Source: an uncultured Actinoplanes sp.
GTDB lineage: Bacteria; Actinomycetota; Actinomycetes; Mycobacteriales; Micromonosporaceae
Direction of reading: 5' to 3'
Length of the DNA stretch: 14,562 nt
Assembly (NCBI GenBank): GCA_934667465.1
Contig: CAKUMG010000051.1
Span: 1 to 14,562, forward strand
Shown here: positions 1-5,899 of the stretch, in pieces
Layout: every line of letters begins with the position of its first letter
Numbering within the stretch: position 1 is the stretch's first letter
Position numbers and translations under genes: made by a program
Notes under the pieces: generated by a model
What the model was told of the DNA's origin: nothing
What the model saw: the letters and a program-made list of their open reading frames with translations, nothing else
The model's database searches: none

Positions 1-216
1 GTCCTTGACCGTGCCCAGCACCCGGCGACGGGAGCTCAGGTCACCGCGCTTGGCCTTGGTGATCAGCTGCTCGGCCAGCGGACGCAGGCGCTTCGCCTTG
101 GTCTCGGTGGTCTTGATCTTGCCGTGCCGGAAGAGCTCCGTGGCCAGGTTGGCCAGCAGCAGCTTCTCGTGCGCCGGGCTGCCGCCGAGGCGGGGACCCT
201 TGGTGGGCGTAGGCAT
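1..216 (-). CDS. rplQ: Ribosomal protein L17 (bL17), 3' part cut by window edge
   Basis: Large-subunit protein L17, bound near the peptide-exit side of the 50S. The 72 codons visible begin [20 protein letters not shown], the usual actinobacterial L17 N-terminus, and include the family segment [20 protein letters not shown] (residues 26-45). ATG at 216 is preceded by AGGAG about 9 nt upstream, which supports this start. It is the last visible gene of the infA-to-rplQ run, 32 nt after rpoA, the usual rpoA-rplQ neighbourhood. The reading frame is still open at base 1, so the C-terminal part lies outside the window; nothing suggests it is broken. Confidence 0.97.
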   Translation of the reverse strand, partial: MPTPTKGPRLGGSPAHEKLLLANLATELFRHGKIKTTETKAKRLRPLAEQLITKAKRGDLSSRRRVLGTVKD

Positions 217-248
217 TTCGGGTTGCTCCTAATTCAGGCCGAGCGAGA

Positions 249-1271
249 TCAGAGCTGCTCGGTCTCGCGGTAGTCGTCGGTGTCGTAGTCCACGTCGCCG
301 AACGAGTCGACCACGTGCGCCGGGTCGAAGGACGGCGCGCTGTCCTTGAGGCCCAGCCCCATGCCGGCGAGCTTCATCTTGACCTCGTCGATCGACTTCT
401 GACCGAAATTCCTTATATCCAGAAGGTCGGCCTCCGTCCGCCCGATCAGTTCGCCCACCGAGTTGATGCCCTCGCGCTTGAGGCAGTTGTACGACCGGAC
501 GGTGAGGTCCAGCTCCTCGATCGGGAGAGCCAGGTCGGCGGCGAGCTGCGCGTCCTGCGGGGACGGGCCGATGTCGATGCCCTCGGCGGTCTCGTCCAGC
601 TCGCGGCAGAGGCCGAACAGCTCGACGAGGGTCGAGCCGGCCGACGCCAGCGCGGTGCGGGGGGAGATGGACGCCTTGGACTCGACGTCGATGATCAGAC
701 GGTCGAAGTCGGTGCGCTGCTCGACACGGGTCGCCTCGACGCGGTAGGTCACCTTCATGACCGGCGAGTAGATCGAGTCGACCGGGATCCGGCCGATCTC
801 GGCGCCGGCGCTCTTGTTCTGCGCCGCCGTGACGTAGCCACGGCCCCGCTCGACGGTGAGCTCCATGTCGAGCCGGCCCTTGCTGTTGAGCGTGGCCAGC
901 TTCAGGTCGGGGTTGTGCACGGACACACCGGCAGGGGGCTGGATGTCACCGGCGGTGACGTCGCCCGGGCCCTGCTTGCGCAGGTACATGCTGACCGGCT
1001 CGTCGTGCTCGGAGCTGACGGTGAGCTCCTTGACGTTCATGACCAGCTCGACCACATCCTCCTTGACACCGGGGATGGTGGTGAACTCGTGCAGAACGCC
1101 GTCGATCTTGATGCTGGTGACCGCCGCGCCCGGGATGGACGACAGCAGGGTACGCCGCAGCGAGTTGCCGAGGGTGTAGCCGAAGCCCGGCTCGAGCGGC
1201 TCGATGGTGAACCGGGAGCGGGTCTCGCTGAGCGTCTCCTCCGAGAGGGACGGCCGCTGGCTGATGAGCAC
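249..1271 (-). CDS. rpoA: DNA-directed RNA polymerase subunit alpha
   Basis: Alpha subunit of RNA polymerase; its N-terminal domain dimerises and scaffolds beta/beta', and its C-terminal domain touches UP-element DNA and activators. The product is 340 aa from the GTG at 1271, giving [20 protein letters not shown], the usual actinobacterial N-terminus. The reading frame stays open upstream to 1478, but that extension overlaps rpsD and has no family-like sequence. Alpha-NTD signatures [20 protein letters not shown] (residues 24-43) and VERGRGY (140-146) are present. The CTD carries [14 protein letters not shown] (256-269), with R259 matching E. coli R265, and [10 protein letters not shown] (289-298). 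The tail is acidic and ends in ETEQL. The RBS is A-rich and weak (AGAAAGAAG), and a hairpin sits just upstream at 1291-1312. It lies between rpsD (92-nt gap) and rplQ (32-nt gap). Confidence 0.98.
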   Translation of the reverse strand: MLISQRPSLSEETLSETRSRFTIEPLEPGFGYTLGNSLRRTLLSSIPGAAVTSIKIDGVLHEFTTIPGVKEDVVELVMNVKELTVSSEHDEPVSMYLRKQGPGDVTAGDIQPPAGVSVHNPDLKLATLNSKGRLDMELTVERGRGYVTAAQNKSAGAEIGRIPVDSIYSPVMKVTYRVEATRVEQRTDFDRLIIDVESKASISPRTALASAGSTLVELFGLCRELDETAEGIDIGPSPQDAQLAADLALPIEELDLTVRSYNCLKREGINSVGELIGRTEADLLDIRNFGQKSIDEVKMKLAGMGLGLKDSAPSFDPAHVVDSFGDVDYDTDDYRETEQL

Positions 1272-1290
1272 GCTGTTCTTCTTTCTGTCA

Positions 1291-1312
1291 GGGCAGCCGC
1301 TATTTGCTGCCC
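1291..1312 (-). promoter_or_regulatory. Hairpin just upstream of the rpoA ribosome-binding site
   Basis: A perfect 7-bp inverted repeat, GGGCAGC and GCTGCCC with an 8-nt loop, ends 19 nt before the rpoA GTG. In the minus-strand RNA it would form immediately 5' of the weak A-rich RBS. It has no U-tract, so a role in RBS accessibility, protein binding or RNA processing is more likely than termination. The structure is seen; the function is inference. Confidence 0.5.
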
Positions 1313-1326
1313 ATCCGGTACTGATG

Positions 1327-1358
1327 CACCGGGCGCCCCGCGAGGGGGCGCCCGGGTG
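1327..1358 (-). terminator. GC-rich hairpin after rpsD (attenuator or partial terminator)
   Basis: Arms CCGGGCGCCCC (1329-1339) and GGGGCGCCCGG (1345-1355) pair perfectly around a 5-nt loop. Two further outer pairs form past a one-base bulge. The structure starts 5 nt downstream of the rpsD stop and no U-run follows. Actinobacterial terminators often lack U-tracts, but rpoA and rplQ follow on the same strand, so this may be a partial terminator or an mRNA-stabilising 3' end that sets the ratio of rpsD to rpoA transcripts. Confidence 0.5.
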
Positions 1359-1363
1359 AAGCC

Positions 1364-1990
1364 TTACTTGGAGTAGAGCTCCACGATCAGCTGCTCCTGG
1401 ACCTGGGTGTCGATGACACCGCGGGCCGGGAGCGTGTGGATCAGGATCTTCATCTCGCTGGGGATCGGCTCCAGCCACGCCGGGACGGGACGCGAACCGG
1501 CCTGGGCCTGCGCGACGACGAAGGGGGTCATCTCCTTCGACTTCTCGCGGGTCTCGACGATGTCGTGCTCCTTGACCCGGTACGAAGGGATGTCGACCTT
1601 CACGCCGTTGACCAGGAAGTGACCGTGCTTGACCAGCTGGCGGGCCATGTCGCGGGAAGCGGCGTAGCCGGCCCGGTAGACCACGTTGTCGAGACGGGTC
1701 TCGAGGATCTGCAGCAGCACCTCACCGGTCTTGCCGGGCTTGGTGACAGCCTCCTCGTAGTAACCGCGGAACTGCTTCTCGAGGACGCCGTACGTGCGAC
1801 GCGCCTTCTGCTTCTCGCGGTGCTGGAGCAGGTACTCCGACTCCTTGGTCCGGCCGCGGCCGTGCTGTCCGGGCGGGAACGGCCGGGACTCGAACGGGCA
1901 CTTCGGACCATCGCACTTGCTGCCCTTGAGGAACAGCTTCATCTTCTCGCGGCGGCAGCGCTTGCAGTCCGCCCCTGTGTAACGAGCCAT
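1364..1990 (-). CDS. rpsD: Ribosomal protein S4 (uS4), zinc-binding form
   Basis: Primary 16S rRNA-binding protein that nucleates assembly of the 30S body. It is 208 aa, of normal length. The N-terminus [20 protein letters not shown] carries four cysteines, C9, C12, C26 and C31, the zinc-binding (C+) arrangement of S4. It is followed by [20 protein letters not shown] and the S4 RNA-binding domain with [12 protein letters not shown] and [14 protein letters not shown], ending in [10 protein letters not shown]. The gene sits between rpsK (16-nt gap) and rpoA, as in other alpha operons. Upstream of the ATG is a purine-rich tract (GAGGGATAGAGAGAGAAG). In E. coli S4 represses its own operon; whether it does so here cannot be told from sequence alone. 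Confidence 0.98.
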   Translation of the reverse strand: MARYTGADCKRCRREKMKLFLKGSKCDGPKCPFESRPFPPGQHGRGRTKESEYLLQHREKQKARRTYGVLEKQFRGYYEEAVTKPGKTGEVLLQILETRLDNVVYRAGYAASRDMARQLVKHGHFLVNGVKVDIPSYRVKEHDIVETREKSKEMTPFVVAQAQAGSRPVPAWLEPIPSEMKILIHTLPARGVIDTQVQEQLIVELYSK

Positions 1991-2006
1991 CTTCTCTCTC
2001 TATCCC

Positions 2007-2414
2007 TCAGACCCGGCGACGCTTCGGCGGACGGCATCCGTTGTGCGGCTGCGGCGTGACGTCGGAGATCTGCCCGACCTCGAGGCCCGCGGCCTGCAGC
2101 GAACGGATCGCGGTCTCCCGGCCGGAGCCGGGGCCCTTGACGAACACGTCGACCTTGCGCATGCCGTGCTCCATGGCCCGGCGAGCGGCGGCCTCGGCGG
2201 CCAGCTGCGCGGCGAACGGAGTCGACTTGCGGGAGCCCTTGAAGCCCACCTGGCCCGAGGAGGCCCAGGAGATCACAGCACCGGTCGGGTCGGTGATCGA
2301 CACGATGGTGTTGTTGAAGGTGCTCTTGATGTGCGCCTGCCCGTGGGCGACGTTCTTGCGTTCCTTGCGCCGGACCTTCTTGACTGCGGCCCCTGCGCGT
2401 GCCTTCGGTGGCAT
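2007..2414 (-). CDS. rpsK: Ribosomal protein S11 (uS11)
   Basis: Small-subunit platform protein near the 3' end of 16S rRNA and the E-site mRNA path. At 135 aa it matches actinobacterial S11, with a lysine-rich N-terminal tail ([20 protein letters not shown]), [32 protein letters not shown] and the conserved C-terminus [18 protein letters not shown] at 2414 is preceded by AGGAG at 5 nt. It lies downstream of rpsM, across an 88-nt gap containing a hairpin, and 16 nt before rpsD. Confidence 0.98.
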   Translation of the reverse strand: MPPKARAGAAVKKVRRKERKNVAHGQAHIKSTFNNTIVSITDPTGAVISWASSGQVGFKGSRKSTPFAAQLAAEAAARRAMEHGMRKVDVFVKGPGSGRETAIRSLQAAGLEVGQISDVTPQPHNGCRPPKRRRV

Positions 2415-2449
2415 TAAGTCTCCTGCGCTTCTAAGTAAGAGCTAAGAGC

Positions 2450-2479
2450 CGTGGTGAGTCCGCACGGACCCGGACCACG
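2450..2479 (-). promoter_or_regulatory. Two-part stem in the rpsM-rpsK gap
   Basis: The gap between rpsM and rpsK (2415-2502) holds an outer 6-bp pairing, CGTGGT with ACCACG, and an inner 5-bp pairing, GTCCG with CGGAC, separated by a small internal loop. It lies about 36 nt before the rpsK ATG. No U-tract and no promoter-like -10 are obvious. It may be a processing or stabilising structure; its role is unknown. Confidence 0.35.
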
Positions 2480-2502
2480 ATTCCTATTTAGGTTTGCTCC
2501 TA

Positions 2503-2883
2503 TTACTTCCGACCGGGCTTCTTCTTACCGGCAACCGTGCGCTTCGGGCCCTTGCGCGTACGCGCGTTGGTCCGGGTGCGCTGACCCCGCACGGGCAGGC
2601 CCCGGCGGTGGCGGATACCGGCGTAGCAGCCGATCTCAACCTTGCGGCGGATGTCCGCAGCGACCTCGCGGCGCAGGTCGCCCTCAACCTTGAAGTTGGC
2701 CTCGATGTAGTCGCGGAGCTGGACCAGCTCCTCGTCCGTGAGGTCCTTGGCACGCTTGTTCAAGTCGATCGCCGTGGCGGTCAACGCCTCGACGGCCCGG
2801 GTGCGCCCGACGCCGAAGATGTAGGTGAGCGCGATCTCCATCCGCTTCTCGCGGGGAAGATCGACGCCGACGAGTCTTGCCAT
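2503..2883 (-). CDS. rpsM: Ribosomal protein S13 (uS13)
   Basis: 30S head protein that contacts the 50S (bridges B1a/B1b) and the P-site tRNA through its basic tail. It is 126 aa: [20 protein letters not shown] at the N-terminus (helix-two-turn-helix part with [10 protein letters not shown]), then [19 protein letters not shown], then the Lys/Arg-rich extension ending KKKPGRK. ATG at 2883 follows GAGGAG about 11 nt upstream. It comes after rpmJ across a 172-nt structured gap, unusually long for this operon. Confidence 0.98.
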   Translation of the reverse strand: MARLVGVDLPREKRMEIALTYIFGVGRTRAVEALTATAIDLNKRAKDLTDEELVQLRDYIEANFKVEGDLRREVAADIRRKVEIGCYAGIRHRRGLPVRGQRTRTNARTRKGPKRTVAGKKKPGRK

Positions 2884-2932
2884 AAGTGGGCTAACTCCTC
2901 AGATGTCTCACGGAGGTCTGTGCCCGGACCAT

Positions 2933-2999
2933 CCCGCCTGCCCCGGCGGGCCCCGGCCTCCGACCGGGGGTGGAACCGCACGCCGTCGACACGTCGACG
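2933..2999 (-). promoter_or_regulatory. Cluster of three inverted repeats in the rpmJ-rpsM gap
   Basis: Between rpmJ and rpsM (2884-3055) three short inverted repeats follow one another. CCCGCC/GGCGGG (2933-2950) and CCCCGG/CCGGGG (2951-2969) are back-to-back hairpins. CGTCGAC/GTCGACG (2984-2999) has only a 2-nt loop. They would form in the untranslated RNA ahead of rpsM, 50-115 nt before its ATG. The position is where E. coli carries the S4 autoregulatory pseudoknot, but I cannot show a matching fold. No clear promoter is visible in the gap. Confidence 0.4.
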
Positions 3000-3055
3000 C
3001 CCGCGGCTGGAACGAGCTTGTTCGGTGGTACGGATCTGGCAGAGCCAGGCTGATG

Positions 3056-3172
3056 TCAGCCCTGGCGCTGCTTGTGGCGCGCGTCGGTCTTGCAGATGAC
3101 CATGACGCGGCCGTGCCGCCGGATGACCCGGCAGTTGTTGCAGATCCGCTTGACGCTCGGCTTGACCTTCAC
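3056..3172 (-). CDS. rpmJ: Ribosomal protein L36 (bL36), zinc-ribbon form
   Basis: Smallest 50S protein, bound in 23S rRNA near the L7/L12 stalk base. The GTG at 3172 opens 38 codons beginning [20 protein letters not shown] and ending RHKQRQG. The zinc ligands are C11, C14, C27 and H33, so this is the C+ form. The sequence has one residue more than the 37-aa version common in actinobacteria, in the C27-H33 spacing. AAGG lies 6 nt before the GTG. The gene follows infA after 79 nt and precedes rpsM, the canonical infA-rpmJ-rpsM order. Confidence 0.96.
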   Translation of the reverse strand: MKVKPSVKRICNNCRVIRRHGRVMVICKTDARHKQRQG

Positions 3173-3251
3173 GGTTTGCCTTAACTCTCAGTCGGACGGG
3201 AACAGATCCCCGCGACCCCGGTGCTGACCTCGCCGGCGTGGCCGGACGACA

Positions 3252-3473
3252 TCACTTGTAGCGGTAGACGATGCGCCCACGGGTGAGGTCGTACGGCGAG
3301 AGCTCGACGACGACTCTGTCCTCGGGAAGGATGCGGATGTAGTGCTGCCGCATCTTGCCGGAGATGTGCGCAAGGACCTTGTGACCATTGGCGAGCTCCA
3401 CCCGGAACATGGCGTTCGGCAGGGGCTCGATCACTCGGCCTTCGATCTCGATGGCTCCGTCTTTCTTTGGCAT
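3252..3473 (-). CDS. infA: Translation initiation factor IF-1
   Basis: IF-1 binds the 30S A site during initiation and cooperates with IF-2 and IF-3. It is 73 aa and consists of a single S1/OB-fold domain: [60 protein letters not shown] and the terminal RGRIVYRYK, all typical of actinobacterial IF-1. ATG at 3473 has GGAGG only 2 nt away, a short spacing. It is the first gene of the downstream run, with a candidate promoter about 150 nt upstream (3627-3656). Confidence 0.98.
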   Translation of the reverse strand: MPKKDGAIEIEGRVIEPLPNAMFRVELANGHKVLAHISGKMRQHYIRILPEDRVVVELSPYDLTRGRIVYRYK

Positions 3474-3572
3474 GTCCTCCGCTACCTGTACATCGGGTTC
3501 TCAGGGCAAGCGCACATCGTTCATCCGAGCCCCGGGGCTATTTCCCAGGGTTCCGACCAGCCGCGGCTCCGC

Positions 3573-3594
3573 GTCATCAGAAGCGCTTGATGAC
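3573..3594 (-). promoter_or_regulatory. Hairpin in the infA 5' leader
   Basis: A perfect 7-bp inverted repeat, GTCATCA and TGATGAC with an 8-nt loop that itself contains the palindrome AAGCGCTT, lies about 25-45 nt after the inferred start site. A second perfect palindrome, AGCCCCGGGGCT, is at 3528-3539 in the same leader. The leader (3474 to about 3620) is long for infA. The structures are seen; a regulatory role is inferred. Confidence 0.4.
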
Positions 3595-3626
3595 ATGCCG
3601 GAGTGGACGCTGTGCGCCAGCTAGCC

Positions 3627-3656
3627 AGTGTACGCGCGGTCAGGCATCGACACCAA
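3627..3656 (-). promoter_or_regulatory. Candidate sigma70/HrdB-type promoter for infA-rpmJ-rpsM-rpsK-rpsD-rpoA-rplQ
   Basis: On the minus strand TTGGTG (3651-3656) and TACACT (3627-3632) are separated by 18 bp. This is a good match to an actinobacterial housekeeping promoter (TTGnnn and TAnnnT). Transcription would start near 3619-3621, giving a leader of about 145 nt to the infA ATG. The position just after the DUF1707-like gene fits a new transcription unit. The call is by eye. Confidence 0.6.
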
Positions 3657-3657
3657 A

Positions 3658-3683
3658 CCGAGGCCCCCGTAACCCGGGGTCGG
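3658..3683 (-). terminator. Weak terminator-like stem after the DUF1707-like gene
   Basis: Arms CCGACCCCG and CGGGG-GCC-TCGG pair over 9 bp with a 3-nt bulge and a 5-nt loop. A short TTT follows on the minus strand, overlapping the candidate infA -35 box. It could end the upstream gene's transcript, but the stem is imperfect and might be chance in GC-rich DNA. Confidence 0.3.
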
Positions 3684-3746
3684 GTGTGTCGACGACGGAC
3701 AGAACCGCCCTGCGAGGGACAATTCACTCCCCCCGTACGGGTTCCC

Positions 3747-4175
3747 TCAGCGCCCATGGCCGCGGAAGTGACCGACGGCACCCCAAACCAGCGGGATGAG
3801 CATCCAGCCGGGCCAGAAGTAGCGCCACTCCCCCGAGGACAGGCTCGTCAGGGCCCAGATGAGCACGCAGACCACGACGACCCCGGCATAGCCGGTCACC
3901 CACTGCCGGCTCGACGGCTCCACCGGTGCGCCGGGCTCGGCCGGCTGCGGCGCCGACGGCTGCGGCGTCGCCAGCCTCGACCGCTCCGTGGGGATCGTGC
4001 CGGGCAGGTCGGCGGTCAGGCCCTCGAGGTCGCCGTATGTCTTGGCCGCATAGACGCGCTGGAGGCGCTCGTCGTACTCGTGCAGGTCCAGCCGGCCCTG
4101 GTCCAGCGCATCCTTCAACCGGTCGGCAACCGCCTGCCGGTCGTCGTCCCCTGCTCGCAACTCGTCGCGCCCCAT
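3747..4175 (-). CDS. DUF1707-type small membrane protein with two TM segments
   Basis: Function unknown. Residues 4-58 (DELRAGDDDRQAVADRLKDA through LTADLP) match the DUF1707/SHOCT-like pattern of actinobacterial proteins: an 'R-A-x-D-x-D-R' opening, 'L-x-E-x-D-E-R', then 'A-x-T-x-x-D-L-x-x-L-x-A-D-L-P'. A Pro/Ala-rich linker (about 68-90) leads to two hydrophobic segments, about 92-111 and 117-137, the second containing FWPGW. The N-terminal domain is probably cytoplasmic with a short membrane hairpin at the C-terminus. Starts are ambiguous: ATG 4175 (142 aa, GGGA a few bases upstream, chosen), ATG 4187 or GTG 4202 are all in frame. It stands alone between the map terminator and the infA promoter; I see no clear promoter of its own. 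Confidence 0.8.
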   Translation of the reverse strand: MGRDELRAGDDDRQAVADRLKDALDQGRLDLHEYDERLQRVYAAKTYGDLEGLTADLPGTIPTERSRLATPQPSAPQPAEPGAPVEPSSRQWVTGYAGVVVVCVLIWALTSLSSGEWRYFWPGWMLIPLVWGAVGHFRGHGR

Positions 4176-4246
4176 GAGTCCCAGCATGCCACCTGGTCGC
4201 ACCTGTCACCGCCCCACGGAGGCCTTTGACTCCCCCGCCGAGCGAA

Positions 4247-4280
4247 ACGGCCCGGTCCCCCGCGAGGGGGACCGGGCCGT
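4247..4280 (-). terminator. Strong intrinsic terminator after map
   Basis: A perfect 15-bp inverted repeat (4247-4261 with 4266-4280, core GGTCCCCC and GGGGGACC) closes a 4-nt loop. It starts 31 nt after the map stop, and on the minus strand a short TTT follows. This is by far the strongest hairpin in the window and a credible end for secY-adk-map. The stem is symmetric, but no gene enters from the plus strand. Confidence 0.8.
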
Positions 4281-4311
4281 CCGAAACGCCGTGGTGCTCG
4301 TCTGCCGGTGC

Positions 4312-5166
4312 TTATTCCGCCGGTGCGCCGACCGCGGGCTGCCGGGCGGTCACCAGGTCGCCGAGGCGCGCCCGGCCGCCGTCCGGCGCCGTGGTCACCC
4401 ACACACCGTCCTCCAGGAGCGCCATCGTGTGCTCCACGTGCGCGGCGATGGAGCCGTCGCGGGTGACGACCGTCCAGCCGTCGGAGAGCTCGGCCGTGCG
4501 GGGCGAGCCCATGGTGATCATCGGCTCGATCGCCAGGGCCATGCCGGCCACGAGCTTGACGCCCTTGCCCGGCTTGCCGTGGTTGAGCACGTGCGGGTCC
4601 TGGTGCATCTCGGTGCCGATGCCGTGGCCGCCGTAGCCGTCGACGATGCCGTAGCGGCCGCCCTTGCGGATGGCCTTCTCGATGTTGAACGAGATGTCGG
4701 TGAGCCGGCCCCGCCCGTTGGCCACCCCGCGCGCCGCGGCGGCGATGCCCGCCCACATGGCGTCCTCGGCGACCTCGGCCATGCGCAGCAGCGCCGGGTC
4801 GGTCTCGCCGACCCCGACCGTGATGGCCGAGTCACCGTGCCAGCCGCTCAGGATCGCGCCGCAGTCGAGCGACACGAGGTCACCCTCCTTGAGCACCTGG
4901 TCCGCGGCGGGGATGCCGTGCACCACCTGGTTGTTGACCGAGGCGCAGATCGACGCCGGGAAGCCGTGGTAGCCCTTGAACGACGGGACGGCCCCGGCGT
5001 CCAGGATCACCTGCTCGGCGATCGCGTCCAGCTGACCGGTCGAGACACCCGGGGCGACCGCCGCGCGCATCGCTTCCAGCGCGGCGAACACGACCAGGCC
5101 CGCCGCCCGCATGAGCTCGATCTGCTCCGGTGTCTTCAGCTGGATGTCCAGCTGTTCGCGCCGCAT
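4312..5166 (-). CDS. map: Methionine aminopeptidase, type I
   Basis: Cytosolic metallopeptidase that removes the initiator methionine from nascent proteins. It is 284 aa with the full pita-bread fold signature. The five metal ligands are D101 (SLDCG), D112 (WHGDSA), H181 (GGHGIG), E214 (IEPM) and E245 (HVEHTM). The conserved histidines H83 (VVHGIP) and H188 (EMHQDP) are also present. The N-terminus MRREQLDIQLKTPEQIELMR lacks the Zn-finger extension seen in eukaryotic type I enzymes. ATG at 5166 lies 5 nt after the adk stop, and its GGAGG sits in the last codons of adk (spacing 9), so the two are likely coupled. A strong terminator follows. Actinobacteria often have a second map elsewhere. Confidence 0.97.
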   Translation of the reverse strand: MRREQLDIQLKTPEQIELMRAAGLVVFAALEAMRAAVAPGVSTGQLDAIAEQVILDAGAVPSFKGYHGFPASICASVNNQVVHGIPAADQVLKEGDLVSLDCGAILSGWHGDSAITVGVGETDPALLRMAEVAEDAMWAGIAAAARGVANGRGRLTDISFNIEKAIRKGGRYGIVDGYGGHGIGTEMHQDPHVLNHGKPGKGVKLVAGMALAIEPMITMGSPRTAELSDGWTVVTRDGSIAAHVEHTMALLEDGVWVTTAPDGGRARLGDLVTARQPAVGAPAE

Positions 5167-5171
5167 GTTTC

Positions 5172-5825
5172 TCAGCCTCCGTAGGACCGCAGCGCGTCGA
5201 TCGCGCGCACGGTGACGTCCTCGACCGGGCCGGTCGCGTCGATCCCGACCAGCTTGCCCTGGGCGCCGTAGAAGTCGACCAGGGGCGCGGTCTTGTCCGC
5301 GTATTCGACGAGCCGGTTGGCGATGGTCTCCGCCCGGTCGTCGTCACGCTGGAACAGCTCGGAGCCACACCTGTCGCAGATGTTCTCCTTGCTGGTCGGG
5401 TCGAACTCGACGTGCCAGATCTTGCCGCAGCCCCGGCACGTCCGCCGGCCCGACAGCCGCCGGATGACCTCGTCGTCGTCGACCACCAGTTCCATGACCA
5501 GGTCGAGCGCCGTGCCGAGGTCGGCCAGCAGCTTGTCGAGCGCCGACGCCTGCGGGACGGTTCGCGGGAACCCGTCCAGCAGGAAGCCGTCGGCGGCGTC
5601 GGGCTCGGCGAGCCGGTCCCGGACCATGTTGATGGTCACCTCGTCCGGGACCAGGTTGCCGGCGTCCATGTACCGCTTGGCCTCGAGGCCCAGTGGCGTC
5701 CCCTGGGACACGTTGGCCCGGAAGATGTCACCGGTCGAGATCTTCGGTACGGCGAGATGGGCAGCGATGAACTCCGCCTGGGTCCCCTTGCCGGCCCCCG
5801 GAGGGCCCACCAGTACCAGCCGCAC
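5172..5825 (-). CDS. adk: Adenylate kinase, long form with zinc LID
   Basis: Interconverts ATP + AMP and 2 ADP in the cytosol. It is 217 aa. The P-loop GPPGAGKGT (residues 7-15) is followed by the AMP-binding STGDIFRA (30-37) and LLDGFPRT (82-89). The LID has C130, C133, C150 and C153, a complete four-cysteine zinc site, making this the long zinc-type enzyme rather than the short-LID type of mycobacteria. [13 protein letters not shown] LID arginines are present around 160-166 (QRDDDRAET). The GTG start at 5825 gives MRLVLVGPP, with GAGG 8 nt upstream. It follows secY after 74 nt containing a small stem (5871-5893) and precedes map by 5 nt, the classic secY-adk-map order. Confidence 0.97.
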   Translation of the reverse strand: MRLVLVGPPGAGKGTQAEFIAAHLAVPKISTGDIFRANVSQGTPLGLEAKRYMDAGNLVPDEVTINMVRDRLAEPDAADGFLLDGFPRTVPQASALDKLLADLGTALDLVMELVVDDDEVIRRLSGRRTCRGCGKIWHVEFDPTSKENICDRCGSELFQRDDDRAETIANRLVEYADKTAPLVDFYGAQGKLVGIDATGPVEDVTVRAIDALRSYGG

Positions 5826-5870
5826 CTACATCGCCTCGCTTCGGTGAGAACGAGCCTCGCAAACCTCGGA

Positions 5871-5893
5871 CGCGAGAGCCCCCCGGCTCCGCG
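5871..5893 (-). other. Small stem in the secY-adk gap
   Basis: On the minus strand GAGCC/GGCTC with a 4-nt G loop extends by CGCG/CGCG past a one-base bulge, 46 nt before the adk start. It may be a weak attenuator or 3' stabiliser for secY. Short GC stems arise often by chance in such DNA. Confidence 0.25.
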
Positions 5894-5899
5894 CCCCCA

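Noticed and set aside
315..1376. 353-codon open frame on the plus strand antisense to rpoA
   Set aside because: It mirrors the rpoA codon pattern, shows no protein family features and has no plausible RBS context.
1272..1478. Longer 409-aa reading of rpoA
   Set aside because: The extra 69 residues overlap rpsD, are Arg/Pro/Gly shadow sequence, and the GTG at 1271 matches the family start exactly.
2984..2999. CGTCGAC-ac-GTCGACG as a transcription-factor operator
   Set aside because: It is palindromic, but no promoter lies next to it and SalI-type GTCGAC words are frequent in such GC-rich DNA; it is kept only as part of the gap description.
3501..3596. 31-codon open frame in the infA leader as a leader peptide
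   Set aside because: It has no convincing RBS and no run of regulatory codons; part of its start lies in a hairpin. It is mentioned only as part of the leader finding.
3521..3781. 86-codon minus-strand frame between the DUF1707-like gene and infA
   Set aside because: It spans the candidate promoter and overlaps the end of the upstream gene; the product is low-complexity Arg/Thr/Ser without family features.
4174..5184. 336-codon plus-strand frame antisense to map
   Set aside because: It is antisense to a complete, motif-perfect methionine aminopeptidase, has biased composition, and runs through the terminator hairpin.
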